64,000 bases of DNA from Sambucus nigra. Lineage: Eukaryota; Streptophyta; Magnoliopsida; Dipsacales; Adoxaceae. Location: the NCBI GenBank assembly GCA_949130495.1, contig OX422220.1, positions 122,697,810 through 122,761,809 on the forward strand. The letters run 5' to 3'. This document shows positions 57,179-64,000 of this stretch, one piece after another. The stretch's first letter is position 1, and every line of letters begins with the position of its first letter. The translations under genes and the position numbers were made by a program. Below the pieces are notes generated by a model, which saw only the letters and a list, made by a program, of their open reading frames with translations, was not told the DNA's origin and ran no database searches.

Positions 57179-57750
57179 AATATATATGCAATGAAATGGG
57201 ATTTTATTAATTTTTGCTTTAGTGACTTAATGTATATGGACTTTCTACATTACCGCTGAGACCGTAAAAGGATTTAAAATGATTTGAGAAAATTTATTTT
57301 AAAACAGGATGAGTAAAAATTAATGGAGAGGGAAATTTTGAATTCCTTAGAATAAAAATTATTTTTATTGATTTTTTTTTATCTTTGACAAAAAAGGAAA
57401 AAGGGAACTTTTCAAAAATAGGGGGTTGTCGATGGGCATACCCCTTGTCCTGCCTATCGGCACGTCAATCTACTCTAATCAACCCAATGCTTTGGTTGTA
57501 CTTTCTTCAATTACTTGGTCCTTGGTAGGGTAGGATTTCCTCAGAAAATTTTGGGACTTTTGTTTTTGGCTAAGTTTTCCAAGTATAAATAGGGATAATG
57601 GTGAAGTATTTTCTTCACCCATACACATTTCCTTTCTTTTGCATACTTCTTGCTTCTTGTCTCATCATTTTGCAATATGGCTCTCCCCGGAAGTGTTGAA
57701 TTCGCCTCTTACCTTGAAAACTTAGTGGCGATGTGCTCATATAATGTCGA
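57179..57750 (+). other. Non-coding stretch with a promoter-like element
   Basis: AT-rich sequence, then TATAAATAGG at 57584-57593, followed by a short frame starting ATGGCTCTCCCC at 57677. That frame runs straight into the dispersed repeat at 57751, so if it was a gene start it has lost its body. Confidence 0.4.
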
Positions 57751-57835
57751 ATCTATAATTTTTAAATCTTTCACAAGTAAATGGATTAATATGGAATCTA
57801 ACGATCTAAACTATCAAATTGTATCCAAATTTATA
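57751..57835. repeat. Dispersed repeat copy 2 (shared with 34275-34445)
   Basis: 59 identical bases (57751-57809), then the sequence continues as copy 1 does after its extra 84 bp. Its right part overlaps the end of the CCCH-like coding similarity. Confidence 0.85.
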
Positions 57836-58400
57836 TATCCATGTCTTCATATAATTCGAATAATCCTCAGCATTAGGTCTTAGTGGATAATGGTACCTCT
57901 TATATTTACCATCCTTAGATGCCCCTCCATCACTCCCATTCTCCTCTTTCTCTTCATAGTTCCCAATCACATCCTCTTCCTTAATGTCAAAACCCTAACC
58001 ATTACATTGGATTATGTTATAGTCGTCGCGTTGGTTGGAAGCTATTCCTTCATGAATGGTCTGATTTAGATAATTAACGAGAATATCTTCGTTGATGGCC
58101 TATTTGAGTTTTAGCTCATATACCTCTTTATATATTGCTTCTTATAGCTTTGTCTCTTCATCATCGGTGTTCTCATTGACACCCTCTTTTAGGTCTAGTT
58201 TCTGAAGTTAGGTGAGAAGTTGTTTTACATCCTTAACTGTATATGAATTATCAGGATTAGGATCACCAGGTTTAAACCCTACCCCCTTTTGATGATCGTT
58301 GATTTGAGGCTTTTGTGAGGATGGGTGTTCTAAATCCTTTTAGTCTCCTTCTACATTTCAATTTCAATCCCTAGTTTATATTTTGGTAAAGTACAAATGT
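57821..58400 (-). pseudogene. CCCH zinc-finger gene fragment, pseudogene
   Basis: On the minus strand one frame gives an acidic stretch (EEDVIGNYEEKEENGS) followed by YHYPLRPNAEDYSNYMKTWIYKFG. This matches the first finger region of plant CCCH RNA-binding proteins, where the family reads YPLRP-AEDC--Y-KTG-CKFG. Both zinc-ligand cysteines seen here are replaced by Tyr. At least four stops lie in the upstream 150 codons. The similarity stops at KFG, just before the rest of the finger. It is one of several minus-strand gene fragments in this block. Confidence 0.6.
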
Positions 58401-58796
58401 ATATGTGATTGTTTCAAGGTTGACTACACTAAAAATTAAAGTGAGTCTTTGTTATTTAAACCGGACTTATTGAATGTGGAAGTAGATGATCTCATAATGA
58501 CCTCTGTTGTGCACAATTTTTTTGCTGAATCTCTATTATTTTTTCCTTTTACATCGAAAATGGATTGAAGGCGTTGTTATTATGATCAACTATCTAAGGA
58601 CTTCATGGCCCGATTTCAATATTGGAAGTAGATTCAATGGTAAAATATTATCAAGTTAATAAAATGGTACTAATACAACATGAACCGCAACATCCATAGT
58701 TTCCTAACACAGATTCCTTACAGTAATCTCTGCCACCTTATTTAATTAATTTTCTTCAAAATGTACCTAAAATATTGGAAACATCTTCTTAATCAT

Positions 58797-59480
58797 ATAT
58801 GGTGTTGTGTCTACTGTTCAAAGCCTATTTATGACTAGTAAATTTTTCCCTAATTTCAATTCTAATATCATACTGCTAAATTAATCAATTTCATATATGC
58901 TATTTATATATAAACTACATAGTCAAATATGATGTTGTGTCTCTTGTTCAAAGCTTATTAATGATGTTGTATCTGCTGCTCAAAGCTTATTTATATGATG
59001 TTGTGTTTGGTGTTCAAATCTTATTTATGACCAATAACATATTTCCTAATTTCAATTCTAATATCATACTGCTAAATTATTCAATTTCATATATGCCATT
59101 CATAGATGAATTACCGAATCATATATGATGTTGTGTCTGTTGTTCAAAGCGTATTTATATGATGGTGTGTCTGCTATTCAAACATTATTTATATGATGTT
59201 GTGCCTGCTATTCAAAGCTTTTATGAACTACCTAATCATATATGATGTTGTGTCTGCTGTTCAAAGCTTATTTTTGACCAATAACATCTTCCCTAATTTT
59301 AATTCTAATACCATACTACAAAATTATTCAATTTCATAGATGACATTCATATATGAACCACCTAATCATATATGATGTTGTGTCTGTTGTTCAAAGCCTA
59401 TTTATGACCAATAACATCTTCCCAATTTCAATTCTAATATCATACTGCTGAACTATTCAATTTCATATTTTTCTCTTTAA
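58797..59480 (+). repeat. Minisatellite, about 130-bp higher-order and about 33-bp core
   Basis: ATATGATGTTGTGTCTGCTG followed by TTCAAAGCTTATTTATGACC recurs near 58797, 58925, 59125, 59240 and 59369, each followed by a TCAATTCTAATATCATACTG block. Between some of them the 33-bp core alone is repeated two or three times. The frame at 58937-59128 is an artefact of this array. Confidence 0.88.
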
Positions 59481-60180
59481 AGATACAAGTATTTAAAGAT
59501 ACAATTTCATACTCAGATTTATATGAATTCTTCTCTATAAAATAAATACGTTGCTCAAATCTTATGTTTTTTAATATCTACTTCTTCAAAGTCCAGGGGA
59601 TAAAACATCTTCAGCGTCAATAGTTTCTTAAGAATTACATTACACACCAAAAATACAAGTTTCTTGAAACAAGTAATGGTAAACACATTGAAAATTTAAC
59701 ATATTAATATTAAAAATATTAATCATACCTAATTCTATCAATAGTTAATATAAAGTAAATAGTTTTGTAGTCAGTTCCTTCTAGAATCCACCCATTCAAA
59801 GGCATTTAAAATATAGAAGAAAGTTCCTTAAAACTACCAACCATTATCATGTGTATCAATAAGGACATATTCCTCTAATGTTTACGTAACCGTTGGACTG
59901 AAATTTCAGATTTGAGATTCCATCGACCATTGGACTCACACGATTCCTCTAATATTTTTGTTTTAACTTCACTTTTTTTCATGTCCAAAATATTGGATGG
60001 TTTAAGAGATTTAATATTAGGTTAGTCATGACCTTCATATAGGTAAAACCTATTAATTTTAGGTGAGTCCACTATATTTTGTTTTGGAACTGTCATAAAC
60101 AAATACATATACACACAAACTTATTCATTACAAAATGTAATAAAACTCATATTTCAATCAAAGTTCAGCTTTAGTATCAG
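59481..60180. other. AT-rich stretch, nothing recognised
   Basis: No supported gene on either strand. Confidence 0.45.
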
Positions 60181-60184
60181 CTCC

Positions 60185-60440
60185 CTTATCTGAAAATCTT
60201 TCCTTCAATTTCTTTGTTGTCTTTGTATGGTTTCTCTTACCACATCAGCAACTGATTTAGAAGAATCCTCAATAGTTGATTTTCTCTTCCCAAAACTCTT
60301 TATAACTATATCTTTTACCTTTTTTCCTGCTCCTACACCTTCTTCACTTCCTTTTGTTTGATCACCCCTCGAAATTTGGAGGAAACAAATAAACTTGTGC
60401 TTGGTTGATCTTGTTCTTCACCTTCATCTAATAATAAGAA
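60185..60440 (-). pseudogene. Unrecognised Lys/Glu/Ser-rich gene fragment
   Basis: The minus strand reads LLLDEGEEQDQPSTSLFVSS then, after a one-base shift, KKVKDIVIKSFGKRKSTIED and SSKSVADVVRETIQRQQRN before a stop. Codon-like composition and the matching orientation to its neighbours suggest a coding remnant. I do not recognise the family; it could be a transposon or host gene piece. Confidence 0.35.
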
Positions 60441-60689
60441 GAAATTTTCTTTTCTTTAACCTCGTACACTTTGTGTTCTTCTTCATTTCCAACTGCATAT
60501 ACATAGATGAAAAACAAACACAAAATAAATGTAATTGTTCCTATTTTGTTAGTCATTTGAAACCAAGTTTGGGAGAGAAGATTTTCTTGTTACTACACCT
60601 CCTTGGTGTTAGGATATAATATAGAAATTTGTACTTTAACGTATTTTATAATTATAAAATTCACACTTCAAACCATGTTGTAACTATGA

Positions 60690-60994
60690 TATCCAAAAGC
60701 TGCGTAGACCCTGCAATTGAGTGATATCTGGGGTGGAATTCAAAGTTATCCTGTAAATCTCTTTCAGCTTTCCAACATCTCCAGGATTATTCGATGGATT
60801 TTTTAAGAGATGGCTAAAAATTTGTTTGTGTTTGTCAAAATTGTTACGACCAACATCCTTTTCAATAAGGTTTGCAAGTGAGTCCAGAATTTATCTTAAA
60901 TCTTAGAATCGTCATTCATCAAAGGAGCTGGAACCATTTCTTCACATACGTGGCGACCCTCAAGAAGGAGAGTTAGAGACGATTTCAATATCTG
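60690..60994 (-). pseudogene. Unrecognised captured exon with splice acceptor
   Basis: On the minus strand a polypyrimidine tract and AG (TTTTTCTTTTCCAG) directly precede coding-like sequence: ILKSSLTLLLEGRHVCEEM, VPAPLMNDDSKI, then after a shift DSLANLIEKDVGRNNFDKHK, QIFSHLLKNPSNNPGDVGK and LKEIYRITLNSTPDITQLQG. The second part is open for 66 codons. It reads like a helical domain of a conserved protein but I cannot name it. One stop or frameshift separates the halves. Confidence 0.5.
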
Positions 60995-61267
60995 GAAAAG
61001 AAAAATAATAAAAAAAAAAGAATAATTCGTAATATGCGACTTTTTAATGTAGAAAATTGGTTATCACAATTATTTTTATAAAGATAGTAATAATTAAAAA
61101 ATTCTATAAATGCAACACAAAGTTAGAATATATATGGTGGTTTTGATAATAGCCCCAAAAGTAGGATGATGAGTGGAATGTATGTTGGGTAGTAAATACT
61201 ATTTCTATAGTCTAATACATAGGACTACATCGTAGTAAATTAGGGCAATGTTGAAGCACCCTACTAC

Positions 61268-61370
61268 CCTTGAGACCACTCAAACTCTTCCATATTTGAA
61301 GAATGAGATGATATGGCACATGAAGCCCTGCCTCCATGTACTTCTAGATGAAAGTTTGGTGTTGTAGCTC
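61268..61370 (-). pseudogene. QLQ-domain exon of a growth-regulating factor (GRF)-like gene
   Basis: On the minus strand a splice acceptor (TTTCAATTGCAG) precedes ELQHQTFI-stop-KYMEAGL, HVPYHLILQIWKSLSGLK, and the exon ends AAGG|GTAGTAG, a donor-like site. The family QLQ motif reads EL-HQ--I-KYM--G--VP--L---I--S, and all these positions match. The stop replaces the residue before KYM (family Tyr or Phe). No WRC domain was found nearby, so only this exon is present. The orientation matches the other fragments at 57821-60994. Confidence 0.65.
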
Positions 61371-61628
61371 CTGCAATTGAAATAAAGTGACCTCACTATA
61401 TTTTCGGCGTGCAAACTCATGACCAAGTGATTGGGCATAAATATTGTATATTTATCCCCCTAATTTCAGTACTTTTGTGAACCCGAATGATGTAACATAT
61501 ATGGATTTGATTCACTTTTATGCTTCTAACCTTCTTGGCGAGTATTGCGTGTTTCGTGCTTCTCCTATTGGTTTTACAGGTTAATTATGCAAGCAGTGCA
61601 AAGGAGGAAGCAAGACAGTGCAAGAAAA

Positions 61629-61985
61629 GCTAGGAAGGCAAGTTCAAGGGCATTTTCGTAATTTTTCAGCCTTAGTCCGGAAGTGGGTCCAACTAGAAAG
61701 TTTAAGATCTTTCAATTACAAGAACACCATAAAAAACGGCACCTCAATCCGAGCTACGATGAAAGAGTTATGACCCCTTGAAGTTGCGGAAAAATCATAG
61801 AAGAAAGGCTAGGAAGGCAAGTTCAAGGGCATTTTCGTAATTTTACAGCCCGATTCTGGAGGCAGGGCCTTCTGGAAAGTTGAAGATCTCGGAACAACGA
61901 GCACACTGGAAAAAACGGCACCCAAATCCGAACTACGGTTGAAAAGTTATGCTCAGTTGAAGTTGAAGAAAAATCCAAGAAAAGA
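61629..61985 (+). repeat. Two-copy tandem duplication, about 178 bp, inside the Athila LTR
   Basis: GCTAGGAAGGCAAGTTCAAG occurs at 61630 and 61808, followed in both copies by CATTTTCGTAATTTT, CAGCC, AAGTT-AAGATCT, AAAACGGCACC and AATCCGA blocks. The copies have diverged. Confidence 0.88.
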
Positions 61986-62039
61986 AGAGAAAAACCAGAA
62001 AAAAATCTAAGTGTTGAGAGCAAGACCAGGCTGGTACAT

Positions 62040-62074
62040 GCGAACCGGTTCGCTGCACCTGCGAACCGGTTCGC
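62040..62074. repeat. Paired 14-bp palindromes in the Athila LTR
   Basis: GCGAACCGGTTCGC at 62040-62053 and again at 62061-62074, 21 bp apart start to start. Both are perfect. Confidence 0.95.
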
Positions 62075-63141
62075 TGTACCTGACACGCGAATTTTGTCTT
62101 TCATTTGGATTGGTCTCCAAGTCTCCTAATAGGTTTAAAAGACTCCAAACTTGTGGGGAACGAAGGCATTCACCTAGGAGCAGCTTTTAGGGTTACTTTT
62201 AGAGAGTTTTTGAAAGAACAAAAGGAGAGAAACATCTAGGAACATCAAGGGCATAATTTACTTCAAGAATTCATTGTTTCGGGTTTGTTTTTACCAGTTT
62301 TAATTCAAATTTCTTATTTCTCATTATTGTTCTTGCATGCTTAATTTTCCTAATTGATTCAACTTGTTTCCGCATTCATAATACGTATTTACATGTTTCT
62401 ATCTAGTTCTATCATGAATTCATACACATGCAACGTTATTATTTCATGCATTAGTCAAAGTAACATGTCCGGCTAGGTTTTTCAAGGTTGGGATGCATGA
62501 ACCCAACCTGATGTGTTAGTGCATGTGTATAACGTCGATCCGCTGAATTTAATGATTAATTTTGATCGTATCGCGTAATTTCATAAGAATTGTAGATCTT
62601 TATATCTCGTTTGCCTATGGGTACTCGTGATGATTTAGAGTACAATTTGAGTGTAATTACCGCGATACCGATTTACTCATCCTCAGATTAGGTATGACGC
62701 GGGCTTGAACCTCGTATACATAATGCTTGGGAGTACTAAATTCCGGGTTTGAATTAATCGGATAAATTTATGATGGACGTTGTCACTGCATTACACTAGG
62801 GTTGGGGGATTGTATTCCCATCCTGTCTTCTCATCATTTAGTTAAAAAGTTCAATTTAATTCTTCATTCTTCATTTAGATAATTTAGTTAGTTGCATTTT
62901 TCATTATACTTTCGTAATTGCATTTAGTTTAATCCATCTCAAAAAGCCAAATCAATCTTTTTCTTTTCTTCTTAGAGTCATCGCTAGGATTCCTCAATCT
63001 TATCCCGTCGTCACAACTTCGTTGTCCTTTTTCCCTGAGGATCGATACCCGACTTGTCGGATTATTACTTGAACGATAGGCTTGCACTTGAGCCTAGAGA
63101 GCACACACTTTAGAGACACATTCTGAGTCGTGTCAAGTTTT

Positions 63142-63159
63142 TGGCGCCGTTGCCGGGGA
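63142..63159 (+). other. Primer binding site of the Athila element (tRNA-Asp type)
   Basis: TGGCGCCGTTGCCGGGGA is fully complementary to the 3' end of plant tRNA-Asp and is the standard Athila PBS. Confidence 0.93.
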
Positions 63160-63303
63160 ATTAGGTAGACTTAGGATTAGATCGAGTTAATCCAAAACTT
63201 TGACCAAAAATCCAAAAAAAATAAAAAAAAAATTAAAAAAAAATTATAAAAAAAAAAAAAAAAAAAAATCCAAAAAGATTCACCATCATCTCTCCTGAAC
63301 TTA

Positions 63304-64000
63304 ATGCAAAATTCTGAAACCACTCCCACACCGTCACACTCCATCGCTAGCAACACTCCTTTCTCCTTCGTAGGACACACTTCGTGCACACCCAGTGAGA
63401 ACGCCGAATCGTCGAGTGAAAGAGAGATGTCGCAGCACAGTAATGCACCTACCGGTGAGGACGAGCCCCCGTACCGCCCGTTGAGAGAATTCTTATATCC
63501 CGAGCGCACTGTCACTCCGGGATGCATTATACTCCCGTATAATGCCGGGCAATTTCGTTTCAAAAATGGGATGATCCAGACACTACCACATTATCATGGT
63601 ATGGATTCTGAAAAGCCATACCTCCACATAAGGGAATTTGAGGACGTGTGTGATACTCTCAACGATCAAACCTGCACACAAGAGGTAATCCGCCTCAAAC
63701 TCTTCCCATTCTCGCTTAAAGATAAAGCCAAAGCTTGGCTATGGTCTTTACCTCCAAGCTCGATTCCATCCTGGAATGAGCTACAGTCTAAATTTCTCAA
63801 GAAATTCTTCCCAACACATCGAACAATCTCTATAAAGGCTCAAATTCAAGCATTCAGGCAACAAGAAAATGAGCCTTTCCATCGATGTTATGAACGTTTC
63901 AACGAGTTAGTGGCTTCATGCCCCCATCATGGATTTGATCCATCGCAAATCATCTCCTTTATCTATAATGGGTTAAATCTTAATTCTAAACAGCTTGTTG
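63304..64000 (+). CDS. Athila gag, intact so far, runs off the window
   Basis: An open frame of 232 codons from ATG 63304 (MQNSETTPTPSHS) to the last base, without stops. After a Ser/Thr/Pro-rich leader comes the Athila gag core: HYHGMDSEKPYLHIREFEDV, VIRLKLFPFSLKDKAKAWLW, WNELQSKFLKKFFPTHRT and ENEPFHRCYERFNELVASCP. The protein would form the particle and package RNA. An upstream A-rich tract (63205-63270) separates it from the PBS. The antisense frame at 63177-63563 is an artefact. Confidence 0.93.
   Translation, partial: MQNSETTPTPSHSIASNTPFSFVGHTSCTPSENAESSSEREMSQHSNAPTGEDEPPYRPLREFLYPERTVTPGCIILPYNAGQFRFKNGMIQTLPHYHGMDSEKPYLHIREFEDVCDTLNDQTCTQEVIRLKLFPFSLKDKAKAWLWSLPPSSIPSWNELQSKFLKKFFPTHRTISIKAQIQAFRQQENEPFHRCYERFNELVASCPHHGFDPSQIISFIYNGLNLNSKQLV

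Larger units (their letters stand above)
61428..63135 (+). repeat. 5' LTR of the Athila element
   Basis: The start TGATTGGGCATAAATATTG resembles the start of the Athila-like LTRs at 3190 and 8108 (TGATGATTCGTAAATATT), which fixes the left edge; the right edge is TGTCA just before the PBS. It contains a tandem duplication with about 178-bp period (61629-61985) and two GCGAACCGGTTCGC palindromes. Confidence 0.75.
61428..64000 (+). mobile_element. Athila LTR retrotransposon, 5' part
   Basis: 5' LTR (61428-63135), an exact Athila-type PBS (63142-63159) and an intact gag (63304 to the window end). The remainder, including pol, lies to the right of the window. The intact gag and perfect PBS suggest it is younger than the Athila-like element at 3190-9616. 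Confidence 0.9.

Noticed and set aside
63177..63563. 128-codon minus-strand frame at the right edge
   Set aside because: Antisense to the real Athila gag, with a Phe-rich tail translated from a poly-A/T tract.

Overview
The window is nuclear DNA of a flowering plant, most likely a eudicot, from a repeat-rich (pericentromere-like) region. The basis is AT-rich sequence, plant-specific Ty3/gypsy lineages (Tekay-like chromovirus, Athila, Tat), CACTA, PIF/Harbinger and hAT DNA transposons, an L1-type LINE, a plant mobile domain (PMD) gene remnant, and fragments of plant genes with splice signals. I see no intact cellular gene, no rRNA or tRNA gene and no CRISPR. The only long intact reading frames belong to two LTR retrotransposons: a Tat gag-protease-RT frame at 36591-39998 (minus) and an Athila gag at 63304 to the window end (plus).

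Layout. 1-13135: a decayed Tekay-like element on the minus strand (pol 1-2110, protease about 2470, gag split between 2601-3189 and 9617-10258, PBS 10422-10438, 2.7-kb 5' LTR 10443-13135). Its gag is interrupted by a non-autonomous Athila-like element (3190-9616) that has no pol but carries one unfamiliar ORF. 13136-13186 is a (TC)n microsatellite. 13340-41470 is best read as one old CACTA element (TSD GTT) carrying later insertions: a second CACTA (16509-26241, TSD GTT) with a captured sugar-transporter exon and a dead LINE; a PIF/Harbinger-like element (27030-29176, TSD TAA) with a MITE and a nested palindrome inside it; a hAT-like element (31868-32538); and a very young Tat element (34505-40732, TSD GTAGT).

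41474-49270 has no recognisable gene. It carries a Tat/Ogre-type primer-binding-site signature at 44405-44414 and several families of degenerate tandem repeats, one of which (about 180 bp) occurs in both orientations. 49271-53622 is an old, broken Tat gag-pol on the minus strand with a putative LTR to its right. 54819-57178 is a PMD pseudogene on the plus strand with its own TATA-like promoter. 57751-61370 is a patchwork of gene fragments all on the minus strand (CCCH zinc finger, two unrecognised fragments, QLQ domain), probably captured by a Helitron or Pack-type transposon. 61428-64000 is the 5' LTR, PBS and intact gag of an Athila element running off the window.

The genes do not form a pathway; the logic is that of a transposon graveyard with some live or recently live members. 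The most unusual signals are: unrelated LTR families carrying clusters of the same type of CG-containing palindrome (two share GCGAA-NNNN-TTCGC exactly outside the core); a young Tat element whose two LTRs look identical except for a 31-bp inversion at one terminus; that element's recent movement although it lacks RNase H and integrase; and the multi-gene capture block.
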